This document shows positions 7,045 to 16,182 of a stretch of DNA of 34,948 nucleotides, piece after piece. The notes below the pieces were generated by a model that was not told where the DNA came from, did not search any database, and was given only the letters and a program-made list of their open reading frames with translations. The stretch is taken from positions 1 through 34,948 of the forward strand of contig NZ_CAKPYL010000009.1 in the NCBI RefSeq assembly GCF_934202865.1. The letters are read 5' to 3'. This DNA is from an uncultured Fenollaria sp. (lineage in GTDB: Bacteria > Bacillota > Clostridia > Tissierellales > Peptoniphilaceae). A program made the translations under genes and the position numbers. Positions within the stretch are counted from its first letter, which is position 1; each line of letters begins with the position of its first letter.

Positions 7045-8715
7045 TTAGAATAATCCTACTATCTCACCTGATGGTAGTATGTCAATCTTGTCAGCTGCTG
7101 GTACCTTTGGTAAGCCTGGCATAGTCATTATGCTGCCAGTAAGAGCTATCAAGAAGCCAGCACCGTTTGATACTTTTACTTCTCTTACTACTATGTGGAA
7201 GCCTTCAGGTCTTGCAAGTAAGTCTGGGTTGTCTGATAATGAATATTGTGTCTTAGCAACGCAGATAGGCATCTTGTCTAAACCTAATTTTTCAAGGTTC
7301 TTGATGTTCTTAGTTGCTGGTACAGTAAATTCAACTCCGTCAGCTCCGTATACTTCTTTAGCGATGATTTCTAATTTTTCTTTGATTGATAGATTTACAT
7401 CATATAGTGGTTTGAAGTCAGCTTTGTCTTCGTCGCAAACTTTAACTACTTTCTTAGCAAGTTCAAGTGCGCCGTCGCCACCCTTTGTAAATACTTCAGT
7501 TAATGCGCATTCAATACCCATTGCAGCAAGTTTTTCTTCCATGAACTTAATTTCATTTTCAGTATCACTTGGGAATCTATTGATTGCTACAACTGGTGGT
7601 AAACCGAACTTTTTGATGTTTTCTATATGTTTTTCAAGGTTTGCAAAGCCTTTTTCAAGTGCTTGTAAATCTTCTTTATCGTAATCTTCCTTATTAGCTC
7701 CACCGTGATGTTTTAGAGCTCTGATTGTTGCAACGATAACTGCGGCTGATGGTTTTAGTTCGCCAAATCTACATTTGATATCTAGGAACTTTTCTGCACC
7801 AAGGTCAGCACCGAAACCTGCTTCAGTAACTGTGTAATCAGCTAGCTTCATACCAAGTTTAGTTGCCATGATTGAGTTACATCCGTGAGCGATATTAGCA
7901 AATGGTCCGCCGTGGATAAGTGCTGGAGTATTTTCAAGTGTTTGAACAAGGTTTGGCATGATAGCATCTTTCATTAATAATGTTACTGCGCCTTGTGCGT
8001 TTATGTCCTTAACGTAAACTGGTGATCCGTCACGTCTATAAGCAATTATAACTCTTGATACTCTTTCTTTAAAGTTTTCAAGACTAGTTGATAGACATAA
8101 TATAGCCATGATTTCTGAAGCTACTGTTATGTCGAAACCGTCTTCTCTAGGGTAGCCATTAGGTTTTCCGCCTAGACCAACTATTACGTTTCTTAAAGCT
8201 CTGTCGTTTAAGTCAACACATCTCTTCCAAACAACTCTTCTAACGTCGATGCCTTGTTCATTTCCTTGGTGGATGTGGTTATCAAGCATAGCTGAGATTA
8301 AGTTATTTGCTGATGTTATTGCGTGGAAGTCTCCTGTGAAGTGTAAGTTGATATCAGCCATAGGAACTACTTGTGCGTAGCCACCGCCTGCTGCTCCACC
8401 CTTAACTCCAAATGATGGTCCTAATGATGGTTCTCTTAGAGCTGAGATAGCTTTTTTGCCTAATTTATTTAAAGCCATAGATAAACCGATGTTAACAGTT
8501 GTCTTACCTTCACCTGCTGGTGTTGGGTTGATAGCTGTAACTAAGATTAGTTTACCATCTTTTTTATCTTTTAGCTTATCAAAAACTCTTAGGTCTACCT
8601 TAGCTTTGTAGTGACCATATTGTATTAAGTCCTCATCATCAATATTTAAATTAGCTGCTATTTCTGTTATGTCTTTCATTTTTGCTTCTTGAGCAATTTG
8701 TACGTCCGTTTTCAT
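7045..8715 (-). CDS. fhs: Formate--tetrahydrofolate ligase
   Basis: This 556-residue enzyme joins formate to tetrahydrofolate using ATP, giving 10-formyl-THF in the cytoplasm. The P-loop TPAGEGKTT (about 66-74) and the family segments [20 protein letters not shown] and [11 protein letters not shown] are intact, and the length is normal. A strong AAGGAGG precedes the ATG. 10-formyl-THF is the carbon donor used by PurN and PurH, encoded about 3 kb upstream on the same strand, which fits purine synthesis in an anaerobe. It has its own predicted promoter and is followed closely by the YerC-like gene. Confidence 0.98.
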   Translation of the reverse strand: MKTDVQIAQEAKMKDITEIAANLNIDDEDLIQYGHYKAKVDLRVFDKLKDKKDGKLILVTAINPTPAGEGKTTVNIGLSMALNKLGKKAISALREPSLGPSFGVKGGAAGGGYAQVVPMADINLHFTGDFHAITSANNLISAMLDNHIHQGNEQGIDVRRVVWKRCVDLNDRALRNVIVGLGGKPNGYPREDGFDITVASEIMAILCLSTSLENFKERVSRVIIAYRRDGSPVYVKDINAQGAVTLLMKDAIMPNLVQTLENTPALIHGGPFANIAHGCNSIMATKLGMKLADYTVTEAGFGADLGAEKFLDIKCRFGELKPSAAVIVATIRALKHHGGANKEDYDKEDLQALEKGFANLEKHIENIKKFGLPPVVAINRFPSDTENEIKFMEEKLAAMGIECALTEVFTKGGDGALELAKKVVKVCDEDKADFKPLYDVNLSIKEKLEIIAKEVYGADGVEFTVPATKNIKNLEKLGLDKMPICVAKTQYSLSDNPDLLARPEGFHIVVREVKVSNGAGFLIALTGSIMTMPGLPKVPAADKIDILPSGEIVGLF

Positions 8716-8770
8716 TTGTACCTCCTTATAACTTTATATGAAACGTAGATTTAATTTTATACTCTACAGT

Positions 8771-8798
8771 ATTATATATACCACATTTAATAGTTTAA
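8771..8798 (-). promoter_or_regulatory. Possible promoter of fhs-yerC
   Basis: Minus-strand TTAAAC, 16-nt spacer, TATAAT, in the 92-nt gap after the permease gene. The -35 is poor (3 of 6 matches), and I see no terminator between the permease and fhs, so read-through may also supply fhs. Confidence 0.4.
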
Positions 8799-8807
8799 TA
8801 AACTAAT

Positions 8808-10106
8808 TTATACTATAAATATATATCTTAATACAAATAATACTGAAAGCACCCACATAAGTGGAGAAACTTCTTTTGTTTTGCCAGCAACTGTTTTTAA
8901 TAAAGTGTAGCTGATCATACCGAAGAAGATACCTTCAGCAATGCTATATGCAAATGGCATCATAGCTATTGTTAAGAATGCTGGGATTGCTTCTGTGTAA
9001 TCTCTAAAGTCTATGTCCATGATAGGTTCCATCATAAACATACCAACTGTGATAAGTGCTGGTGCTGTTGCTGCTGATGGTACTAGTGTAAATATTGGTG
9101 CGATGAATAATGCTAGTAAGAACATAACTGCTGTTGTTAATGATGTTAATCCAGTTCTTCCGCCTTCTGCTACACCTGCTGATGATTCAACAAATGTAGT
9201 TACTGTTGAAGTACCTAGCATTGAGCCAACTACTGTACCTACTGAGTCAGCGAAGAAAGCCTTGCTAACTCTAGGAAGTTTACCATCTTTATCAAGCATA
9301 TTTGATTTTGATGCAACACCTGCTAGTGTACCAACTGTATCGAACATATCTACAAATAAGAATGTTAATACTGCCATAAACATTTGTGTAGTGAATATTT
9401 GAGAAAAATCAAATTTAAATGCTATTGGTTCAACTGATGGTGGTAGTGAGAATATTTTGAATCCTTCTGGTATTGTTGTTATACCCATTGGGATGCCTAT
9501 GATTGTTGTAATTATGATACCTAATAATAATGCGCCTTTAACTTTTCTTATTACTAGTATAAATGTTATTACTAAACCGATAAGTGCTAGTAGCGCTGTG
9601 CCTTCTGTGATATTTCCAAGTCCTAGAATTGTTCCTTCAGGATGAACTATAATGCCTGATCCTGATAGACCTATTAGTGATATGAATAAACCTATACCTA
9701 CTGAAACTGCTTTCTTTAATGTCAATGGTATAGCATCAAAAATTACTTCTCTTCCCTTAAATAATGATAGAGCGATAAATATAATACCTTCTATCAATAC
9801 TGCAGTTAGAGCGAATTCCCAAGAAAGTCCTTGGTTAGCTACTACTGTATAAGCAAAGTATGCGTTTAAGCCCATGCCTGGTGCTAAGGCAAATGGATAC
9901 TTAGCGTATAGTGCCATGATTAAGGTAGCAATTGCAGCTGATAGTGCTGTTGCTGTAAATACTGCGTTTTGATCCATGCCTGTTGAGCTTAAAATAATTG
10001 GGTTTACTACTAGGATGTATGCCATAGTCATAAATGTTGTAATACCGGCAATTATTTCAGTTTTTGTGTTAGTGCCATGTTTTTTTAGTTCAAAAAACTT
10101 CTCCAT
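8808..10106 (-). CDS. AzgA/PbuG-type NCS2 purine permease (hypoxanthine/guanine/adenine)
   Basis: This 432-residue polytopic membrane protein has about a dozen hydrophobic segments. It has the signatures of the AzgA branch of the NCS2 nucleobase transporters: GITTFMTMAYILVVNP near the N-terminus, ALAPGMGLNAYF (about 73-84), FLFVDMFDTVGTL (about 250-262) and GTSTVTTFVESSAGVAEGGRTG (about 298-319). It imports purine bases by proton symport in characterised relatives. It is the last gene of the purE-M-N-H run, 12 nt after purH, so synthesis and salvage are linked. A strong AGGAGG precedes the ATG. Which base it prefers cannot be told from sequence. Confidence 0.92.
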   Translation of the reverse strand: MEKFFELKKHGTNTKTEIIAGITTFMTMAYILVVNPIILSSTGMDQNAVFTATALSAAIATLIMALYAKYPFALAPGMGLNAYFAYTVVANQGLSWEFALTAVLIEGIIFIALSLFKGREVIFDAIPLTLKKAVSVGIGLFISLIGLSGSGIIVHPEGTILGLGNITEGTALLALIGLVITFILVIRKVKGALLLGIIITTIIGIPMGITTIPEGFKIFSLPPSVEPIAFKFDFSQIFTTQMFMAVLTFLFVDMFDTVGTLAGVASKSNMLDKDGKLPRVSKAFFADSVGTVVGSMLGTSTVTTFVESSAGVAEGGRTGLTSLTTAVMFLLALFIAPIFTLVPSAATAPALITVGMFMMEPIMDIDFRDYTEAIPAFLTIAMMPFAYSIAEGIFFGMISYTLLKTVAGKTKEVSPLMWVLSVLFVLRYIFIV

Positions 10107-10118
10107 TTCTTTTACCTC

Positions 10119-11654
10119 CTAATGTCTAAAATGTCTCATATGAGTGAATATCATTGCTATATTGTGTTCGTTGCAGCACTTTATAACGTCTTCATCAGCT
10201 ACTGATCCGCCCGGTTGAATGATGGCTGTAACGCCTTGTTTAGCTAGTAATTCAACTGAGTCAGTGAATGGGAAGAAAGCATCTGATGCAAGCACTGCTC
10301 CTTTTGCTTTGTCTCCTGCCATCTTAACTGATCTTTCTACTGTGAAGAATCTATTGACGCTGCCAAGACCTATGCCGACTGTAGCTGAGTCTTTTGCAAG
10401 TAATGTTGCGTTTGACTTGCAGTTCTTAACGACTTTCCAGCCAAATTTAAGGTCTTCTATTTCTTTTTCAGTTGGTTTTCTATCTGTAACGCATTCAAAG
10501 TCTTCGAAAAGTTCTGTGTCTCTATCTTGAAGTATCATTCCAGATAATACTTTCTTCATATCTTTCGATGTGTATTCGTTATTAGTAATATTGTCTATTG
10601 TTAATATTCTTCTGTTTTTCTTCTTATCTGTTAGTATCTTAAAAGCTTCTTCTGAATATGATGGAGCCATGATTACTTCTAGGAAGATGTCTCTCATCTC
10701 TTCAGCTGTTTGGGCGTCTATCTCTCTATTGGATGCTATGATGCCGCCAAAGATAGATTGATCGTCACAGTCACGAGCCTTTCTAAATGCTTCTGCTATA
10801 GTATCTGCTGAGCCAACTCCACATGGGTTAGTGTGCTTAACTGCAACTATAGTTGGTCTTTCAGTAAACATCTTTAATGTTTCAAGTGCGCCATTGGCAT
10901 CGTTAATATTGTTAAATGATAATTCCTTGCCATGTAATTGCTTAGCTGATACTAAAGAGCCTTCTTCAACTTTTGATTCTTTATAGAAAGCCGCATTTTG
11001 ATGAGGGTTTTCACCGTATCTAAGTGAGCTAATCTTCTTATAGCCCTTTGTGTAGTACTCAGGAAATTCAATTTCTTGTTTTTTATTGAAGTACTCAGCA
11101 ATTAGTGAATCGTAATAAGCTGTGTAGTTAAATACCTTTCCAGCTAGATACTCTCTTGTCTTAAGAGATGTTTCTTTATTTTCTTTTAGCTCTTTAAGAA
11201 CTAAATCAAAATCACTTGGATCCATAATAACTGTCACAAACTTATAGTTTTTAGCAGCCGCTCTAATCATAGATGGTCCACCTATATCTATCTTTTCGAT
11301 AATCTCTTCGTGTGTTTTACTTGGATCATTAACATATTCTTCGAATGGATATAGATTGTTAACTATGATGTCGATGTCTGATATATCCATCTTTTTGATA
11401 AATTCTTTATCTTCTTCAAGATCTCTTCTATAAAGAATACCACAGTGGATATATGGGTTAAGTGTCTTTACCCTACCATCTAAACATTCTGGAAAATTTG
11501 TTACTTCAGTAACTTCTTCTACTTTTAAGCCAGCGTCTATGAGCTTTTTATATGTTCCACCAGTTGAAATTATGCCGTAGCCTAGATTTTCTAGTTCTTT
11601 TGCAAATTCAACTATTCCTGTTTTGTCATAAACACTAATCAATGCTTTTTTCAT
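10119..11654 (-). CDS. purH: Bifunctional AICAR formyltransferase / IMP cyclohydrolase
   Basis: From the ATG at 11654 it is 511 residues and performs the last two steps of IMP synthesis. The N-terminal cyclohydrolase domain starts ALISVYDKTGIVEFA and has ISTGGTYK and the GRVKTLNP segment. The C-terminal transformylase domain carries the catalytic KHTNPCG (about 273-279). The late motif reads GIGLGSVNR rather than the usual GIGAGQxxR, a mild divergence. AGGAGG lies 8 nt before the ATG; a TTG directly upstream is possible but less likely. It overlaps purN by about 20 nt, so the two are probably translationally coupled. Confidence 0.97.
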   Translation of the reverse strand: MKKALISVYDKTGIVEFAKELENLGYGIISTGGTYKKLIDAGLKVEEVTEVTNFPECLDGRVKTLNPYIHCGILYRRDLEEDKEFIKKMDISDIDIIVNNLYPFEEYVNDPSKTHEEIIEKIDIGGPSMIRAAAKNYKFVTVIMDPSDFDLVLKELKENKETSLKTREYLAGKVFNYTAYYDSLIAEYFNKKQEIEFPEYYTKGYKKISSLRYGENPHQNAAFYKESKVEEGSLVSAKQLHGKELSFNNINDANGALETLKMFTERPTIVAVKHTNPCGVGSADTIAEAFRKARDCDDQSIFGGIIASNREIDAQTAEEMRDIFLEVIMAPSYSEEAFKILTDKKKNRRILTIDNITNNEYTSKDMKKVLSGMILQDRDTELFEDFECVTDRKPTEKEIEDLKFGWKVVKNCKSNATLLAKDSATVGIGLGSVNRFFTVERSVKMAGDKAKGAVLASDAFFPFTDSVELLAKQGVTAIIQPGGSVADEDVIKCCNEHNIAMIFTHMRHFRH

Positions 11655-12249
11655 CAATTTTGCCTCCTATAATTTTATCTATCGCTTCAATCAAAATCTT
11701 GTGCTCTATCTCATTTAAAATCTTCTTCTGCAAAGATTCTGCCGTTTCGTCTTCATCTAGCTTGATTTTTCTTTGTATAATTATCTTGCCTGTATCAGTA
11801 CCTTCATCAACAAAGTGCACGGTCGCTCCAGAGTATTCGTCCCCTGATTTAATAACGCTCTCGTGAACCTTAATGCCCCAAAAACCATCGCCGCAATGCT
11901 TTGGTATTAGTGAAGGATGTATGTTGATGATTTTGCCTCTATACTTTTCTATAAATTCATGCGATAGAATCTTTAAGTATCCTGCAAGCACGATTAAATC
12001 TGGCTCGTACTTATCTAAAACTTCCAATATAGCGTGATTAAATTTATCGCTATCAGCATATTTTTTAATACTAAAGTAGTAGGAGTCAATACCATTGTCC
12101 TTGGCTCTTTCTAATGCATAGGCTGCTTTTCTATCACTAATAAGGCAAACTATCTCAGCATCAAGCCTCTTTTCTTTAACTGCATCGATTATGGCTTGAA
12201 AATTAGTACCAGAACCAGATGCTAGAACGGCTATTTTAAATTTAGACAT
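11635..12249 (-). CDS. purN: Phosphoribosylglycinamide formyltransferase
   Basis: This 204-residue enzyme transfers the formyl group from 10-formyl-THF to GAR in purine synthesis. Visible signatures are LASGSGTNFQAI (about 9-20), LAGYLKIL (about 91-98), the catalytic block NIHPSLIP (about 109-116), and SGATVHFVDEGTDTG (about 140-154) with the catalytic Asp. It overlaps purM upstream (19 nt) and purH downstream (about 20 nt), forming a compact operon. Its substrate, 10-formyl-THF, is the product of Fhs encoded on the same strand. Confidence 0.97.
   Translation of the reverse strand: MSKFKIAVLASGSGTNFQAIIDAVKEKRLDAEIVCLISDRKAAYALERAKDNGIDSYYFSIKKYADSDKFNHAILEVLDKYEPDLIVLAGYLKILSHEFIEKYRGKIINIHPSLIPKHCGDGFWGIKVHESVIKSGDEYSGATVHFVDEGTDTGKIIIQRKIKLDEDETAESLQKKILNEIEHKILIEAIDKIIGGKIDEKSID
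11663..11668 (-). promoter_or_regulatory. Ribosome binding site fixing the purH start
   Basis: AGGAGG, 8 nt from the ATG at 11654-11652, inside the end of purN. It favours that ATG over the adjoining TTG. Confidence 0.65.
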
Positions 12250-13271
12250 ATCTTTTCCTTAGTTTCTTTTTCTTCTATATGTCCTAAGATTACATAGTCT
12301 TCACCGTGCTTCTTAAGAAGCTCTTCAGTTTTTGCTAAATCGTCTTTAGATACTGCAAATACCATGCCTATGCCCATATTGAATGTGCCGAACATCTCTT
12401 CAATGTGTACGTCTGCCCAATTCATTAAGTATCTAAATATTGCTGGTATTTCATAATCTTTTAAATCGATAACAGCTGTGTAGCCGTCTTTAATCATTCT
12501 AGGAATGTTTTCGTAGAAGCCGCCACCTGTGATGTGTGAAATCGCCTTAACATCAATGTGTTCGATGATATCCATCATTGGATTGTAATAAATTCTTGTT
12601 GGTGTAAGTAAAACATTTACTAAAGTATCGTCAAGTCCCTCGTACTCTTTGTTTACATCAACTTTATCATTATCAAAAATAATTTTTCTTACTAGCGAAA
12701 AACCATTCGAGTGAACGCCGCTTGATCTTAAACCAATGATAACGTCACCGTCTTCAATCTTTGAGCCATCAATAATCTTGTCTTCATTAACTACGCCAAC
12801 AGCAAAACCTGCTATATCGTACTCGCCTTCTGCGTAGAAGCCTGGCATCTCAGCTGTTTCTCCGCCTATAAGCGCAGCGTGACTCATCTTGCATCCCTCA
12901 GCAACGCCTGATACTATCTCAGCCATCTTTTCAGGGATAAGCTTTGATGAAGCGATGTAGTCTAGGAAGAATAATGGCTCAGCACCTTGGCAAATGATGT
13001 CGTTGACACACATTGCCACAGCATCTATACCGATGGTGTCGTGCTTATCTAGGATAAATGCTAGCTTCAATTTTGTTCCTACACCATCTGTACCGCTTAC
13101 TAATACTGGTTTATCGTACTTATTTAAGTCTAATTTAAATAAACCGGAAAAGTTTCCTATATCGTTTAAAACTCCGTCTCTGTTTGTAGATTTGATTAGG
13201 TTTTTGATAAGTTTTACCTCTTCATAACCCTTAGTCTTATCTACACCAGCGTCTTTATATGTTAGTCCCAT
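12231..13271 (-). CDS. purM: Phosphoribosylformylglycinamidine cyclo-ligase (AIR synthetase)
   Basis: This 346-residue ATP-dependent enzyme closes the imidazole ring, turning FGAM into AIR. It has the family's N-terminal YKDAGVD, the LVSGTDGVGTKLKLA loop (about 58-72), IGIDAVAMCVNDI (about 79-91), GGETAEMPGFY (about 138-148) and ITGGGFYENIPRM (about 251-263). Length and motifs are normal. It lies 8 nt after purE and overlaps purN by 19 nt, so the product of PurM feeds PurE in an operon that lists its neighbours in the pathway. Confidence 0.97.
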   Translation of the reverse strand: MGLTYKDAGVDKTKGYEEVKLIKNLIKSTNRDGVLNDIGNFSGLFKLDLNKYDKPVLVSGTDGVGTKLKLAFILDKHDTIGIDAVAMCVNDIICQGAEPLFFLDYIASSKLIPEKMAEIVSGVAEGCKMSHAALIGGETAEMPGFYAEGEYDIAGFAVGVVNEDKIIDGSKIEDGDVIIGLRSSGVHSNGFSLVRKIIFDNDKVDVNKEYEGLDDTLVNVLLTPTRIYYNPMMDIIEHIDVKAISHITGGGFYENIPRMIKDGYTAVIDLKDYEIPAIFRYLMNWADVHIEEMFGTFNMGIGMVFAVSKDDLAKTEELLKKHGEDYVILGHIEEKETKEKICLNLK

Positions 13272-13279
13272 AGCTCTAC

Positions 13280-13759
13280 CTACTTATTAAGCTCTGCATC
13301 GATCTTAACGATGTCATCTCTCATTTGAACCTTGTAGTCTTCAAGCTTCTTAGCAAGTTCATCGTATTTGATAGCTAAGATTTGTACAGCTAGTATTGCA
13401 GCATTTTCAGCGCCATTAACAGCAACTGTAGCTACTGGAACGCCCTTAGGCATTTGAACTATTGAAAGAAGTGAATCAAGTCCATCCATTAAAGAGCTCT
13501 TTACTGGAACTCCTATAACTGGTAGAGTACTAAGTCCTGCTATGACTCCTCCTAAGTGTGCAGCCTTACCTGCAAATGTTATGATTGCCTCAATACCATT
13601 GGCTTTTGCGTTTTTAGCAAAGTCAAATGCTACTTCTGGTGTTCTGTGAGCTGAGATAACTCTTGTCTCATACTCAACCCCAAAATCATCAAGTACCTTT
13701 TGTGATTTTTCAACAACCTCTTTATCAGAGATGCTGCCCATTACTAATGCAACTTTCAT
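13280..13759 (-). CDS. purE: N5-carboxyaminoimidazole ribonucleotide mutase (class I PurE)
   Basis: This 159-residue enzyme belongs to the AIR carboxylase family. The signatures are VMGSISDKEV (about 6-15), SAHRTPE (about 40-46) and TFAGKAAHLGGVIAG (about 61-75). The last usually reads AAHLPG, so the Pro to Gly change is a small oddity near the active site. The class I length implies that a PurK partner would supply N5-CAIR; none is in the window. AGGAGTG precedes the ATG. It begins 14 nt after the stalk-domain gene with no promoter between. Confidence 0.95.
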   Translation of the reverse strand: MKVALVMGSISDKEVVEKSQKVLDDFGVEYETRVISAHRTPEVAFDFAKNAKANGIEAIITFAGKAAHLGGVIAGLSTLPVIGVPVKSSLMDGLDSLLSIVQMPKGVPVATVAVNGAENAAILAVQILAIKYDELAKKLEDYKVQMRDDIVKIDAELNK

Positions 13760-13773
13760 ATAATAACACTCCT

Positions 13774-14781
13774 TTAATTAAAATATTTTAAATATTCCTC
13801 ATTTATATAAAATTTTAGGTCCTCGCTTCTAACGTAGTGAGATCCTATATTGGAACTGCCTACCTCATCCTTGTAATAATACAAGATTATGGAATTATCC
13901 ACGATATAATAATTTTTGATATTGTTTCTAATGCTGTTCTTTTCTTCTTCAGTCTTAGTTAAATCCTCAAGTATCGTTTCTCTAACATTTTGTTCTTTCT
14001 TGATTAAGTCTTCGAAGCTAATCTCTTCAGCGCTATTAAAATTGAAGGTCTTTGTGTAGAATTTGCTCGAAGTACTATCATCATTGTAGACGCTATTGAT
14101 GTAGAAACATAATGATACCAAGCTATCATCCGATCTAGCAATATCGTATGTGAAATACATTTTCTTAAGCTTAGCATCGTTCTTTGCCTTTTCAACTTGC
14201 TCGTCAACAAATTTCTTGATTTGCTCGTTAATATTATTTCTATAAGCTCTCTTAACGTCTTCAGTACTGAAAAATACTGGATAAGCAAGACTATACTTCG
14301 CTTCGTTCACTATACCAGTCTTTATGCCATCTATGGCGTTTCTTATATATATAGTGTCAGCGACGATAAATGTATCGTAGTCAAGCAGATAATATAGAAC
14401 GTCTATAGGTAGATACATCTTCATATCTATAAGCATAGGTGCATAGTCAAGCTCAATTCTGTTCTTATTTGATGTTGTATAGATCTTCGAACCAAGCTTT
14501 ACCTTTATGTTCTTGATACCTTTTTTGAAATAGCAAGACTTGTCCTCGCCGTTCCAATAGATGTCGAAGTTTAGCTTTGTAAATACCTCTCTTGCCGGTA
14601 TGAATAAAGCCTTTGTTGAGTCTTTCTTGCCTTCTACTTCAAGAACTTTATCTTCTAAGTCTGAGTTAACAAGGCCTGATATTTTATTTATTTTTGATTC
14701 TTCAATGTTTTTTGCATAAGAAGTAAAACTCATCAAAAACATTAGAGCAGATAAAAGTATTAATAAAAGCTTTTTCATCAT
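13774..14781 (-). CDS. Secreted stalk-domain protein with DUF3298/RsiV-like C-terminus
   Basis: This 335-residue protein has a signal peptide (about 1-23, ending SYAK). A copper amine oxidase N-terminal-like (stalk) region (about 45-150) follows, with FIPAREVFTKLNFDIYWNGED and YLPIDVLYYLLDY marking its two halves. The C-terminal half (about 170-335) begins with a segment resembling the extracellular DUF4163/DUF3298 part of RsiV/PdaC-type proteins (YTKTFNFNSAEEISFEDL, DNSIILYYYKDE). No membrane anchor or sortase motif is seen. It is the first gene of the purine operon and has a good promoter, so it is probably co-transcribed with purE. Two adjacent ATGs are possible; the second (14778) has the better spacing from GAGGTG. 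The function is unknown, with binding of a surface ligand a guess. Confidence 0.7.
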   Translation of the reverse strand: MMKKLLLILLSALMFLMSFTSYAKNIEESKINKISGLVNSDLEDKVLEVEGKKDSTKALFIPAREVFTKLNFDIYWNGEDKSCYFKKGIKNIKVKLGSKIYTTSNKNRIELDYAPMLIDMKMYLPIDVLYYLLDYDTFIVADTIYIRNAIDGIKTGIVNEAKYSLAYPVFFSTEDVKRAYRNNINEQIKKFVDEQVEKAKNDAKLKKMYFTYDIARSDDSLVSLCFYINSVYNDDSTSSKFYTKTFNFNSAEEISFEDLIKKEQNVRETILEDLTKTEEEKNSIRNNIKNYYIVDNSIILYYYKDEVGSSNIGSHYVRSEDLKFYINEEYLKYFN

Positions 14782-14795
14782 ACCACCTCTAAATT

Positions 14796-14825
14796 ATTAT
14801 ACCACAAAAGACAAGCTACATTCAA
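14796..14825 (-). promoter_or_regulatory. Promoter of the stalk-protein/purEMNH/permease operon
   Basis: Minus-strand TTGAAT, 18-nt spacer, TATAAT. The leader would be only about 10 nt before the ribosome binding site, so there is no room for a purine riboswitch here. Confidence 0.65.
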
Positions 14826-14844
14826 GTAGTACTTTAACAAATGT

Positions 14845-14874
14845 AAAAAATCCCTATACATATGCGTATAGGGA
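14845..14874 (-). terminator. Terminator of hisS
   Basis: Minus-strand 9-bp stem TCCCTATAC/GTATAGGGA with a 6-nt loop and a T6 tail, 5 nt after the hisS stop. Confidence 0.9.
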
Positions 14875-14879
14875 TAGAT

Positions 14880-16181
14880 TTATTTTATTAAAGTTTTCAA
14901 TTCGTCTATGCTCAAAGTCAAATTCTCTTTGCTCTTAAGGTCTCTTACTGATAATTTCTTATTATCAAGCTCCTCTTGTCCTAGGAAGATGATGTAGTCA
15001 AAGCTATAGCTTTCTGCAAAATCAAATATCTTCTTCATCTTCATCTTAAAGTAAAGGACTTCAGAGTGAACGCCTAGCTCGTGTAATTCGTTCAACACGC
15101 TTATGGCGTAGCTCATATCTATATCAAGTGGAGCGACTAAGAATGATTTTTCTTCGCTATCAAATTTAGGAAGTATGTTCTTTTCACTCAATTGAAAGAA
15201 TAGTCTAGTTAGACCGATGGATATGCCAACGCCAGGAAGCTCTCTCTTTGAGTAGAACTGAGTAAGATTTTCGTAGCTACCGCCTCCAGCGACGCTACCA
15301 AGCTCCTTGTAGTCATCAAGAACAGTTTCGATTACAGTTGATGTGTAGTAATCAAGTCCTCTTTGTAATTTAAGAGTGAACTTGTAATTATTGTCATCAA
15401 CTTTAAATAACTTGATATTCTCTAAAACTTCTTTCATCTCAGAAAGACCTTTTAAGAAAGTTTCGTTATCTATACCAAGTCCTTCCAAGTACTTGATAGT
15501 CTCTTCATTTGTTCCTTCAAACTCAATAAGAGCAATAATCTCTTTAACAGCATCAGCTTTTATACCTTGATTAAGAAGCAGCTCTTCAAGGCTTTCTCTG
15601 CCAATCTTGTCGTACTTATCAAGTGCACGAACAGCCTCTACAGTATCTTCAACGCCTTGGCTCTTTAAGAAGCCATTCATGATATTTCTATTATTAATCA
15701 TGATAGTGAATCTATCAAAACCAAACTTCTTAAATATAATGCTGATGATCTTAACAAGCTCTGCATCGTAGAACTTCGAAAGCTTTTCGTCGCCTATAAT
15801 GTCGCAGTCACATTGGTAAAACTCTCTGTACCTACCCTTTTGGTTTCTCTCGCCCCTATAAACCTTGGCGATTTGATACCTCTTGAACGGAAACTTAAGC
15901 TCGTGCTCGTGCATGCTCACGTATCTTGCAAGAGGCACAGTCAAGTCAAAGCGCAAAGACGTATCAGTCGAAGTATTTGCAATATTGTAAATTTGTTTTT
16001 CAGTTTCACCGCCACCTTTAGCAAGAAGTATCTCAGTCTTCTCCAAAGCAGGCGTATCTATAGGTAAAAAAGAGAATAGTTCATAAGTTTCTCTAATTAT
16101 GTCCTTCATTTTATTAAAAATCAATTGCTCATGAGGTAAAAGTTCCATAGTACCCGGCAATATCGATGGTTTTACTAGCAT
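14880..16181 (-). CDS. hisS: Histidyl-tRNA synthetase (eukaryote/archaeal-like sequence type)
   Basis: A 433-residue class II synthetase charging tRNA-His. Motif 1 region: PGTMELLPHEQLIF. Motif 2 region: SLRFDLTVPLARYVSM and AKVYRGERNQKGRYREFYQCDCDIIG (about 75-133). The histidine-specific RGLDYYT (about 273-279) and motif 3 GVGISIGLTRLFF (about 320-332) are present. The anticodon-binding domain (about 345-430) rules out the HisZ paralog. LTVPLARY and REFYQCDCDI resemble cytosolic eukaryotic and archaeal HisRS, whereas common Firmicute enzymes read REFHQ/RQFHQ-type sequences; this suggests an exchanged gene. The usual GGGRYD reads GGGSYE. GGAGG precedes the ATG. It begins 1 nt after the DUF6873-like gene. 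Confidence 0.93.
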   Translation of the reverse strand: MLVKPSILPGTMELLPHEQLIFNKMKDIIRETYELFSFLPIDTPALEKTEILLAKGGGETEKQIYNIANTSTDTSLRFDLTVPLARYVSMHEHELKFPFKRYQIAKVYRGERNQKGRYREFYQCDCDIIGDEKLSKFYDAELVKIISIIFKKFGFDRFTIMINNRNIMNGFLKSQGVEDTVEAVRALDKYDKIGRESLEELLLNQGIKADAVKEIIALIEFEGTNEETIKYLEGLGIDNETFLKGLSEMKEVLENIKLFKVDDNNYKFTLKLQRGLDYYTSTVIETVLDDYKELGSVAGGGSYENLTQFYSKRELPGVGISIGLTRLFFQLSEKNILPKFDSEEKSFLVAPLDIDMSYAISVLNELHELGVHSEVLYFKMKMKKIFDFAESYSFDYIIFLGQEELDNKKLSVRDLKSKENLTLSIDELKTLIK

Positions 16182-16182
16182 A

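Noticed and set aside
14782..14850. Purine riboswitch before the purine operon
   Set aside because: The promoter lies about 10 nt from the ribosome binding site, leaving no room for an aptamer.
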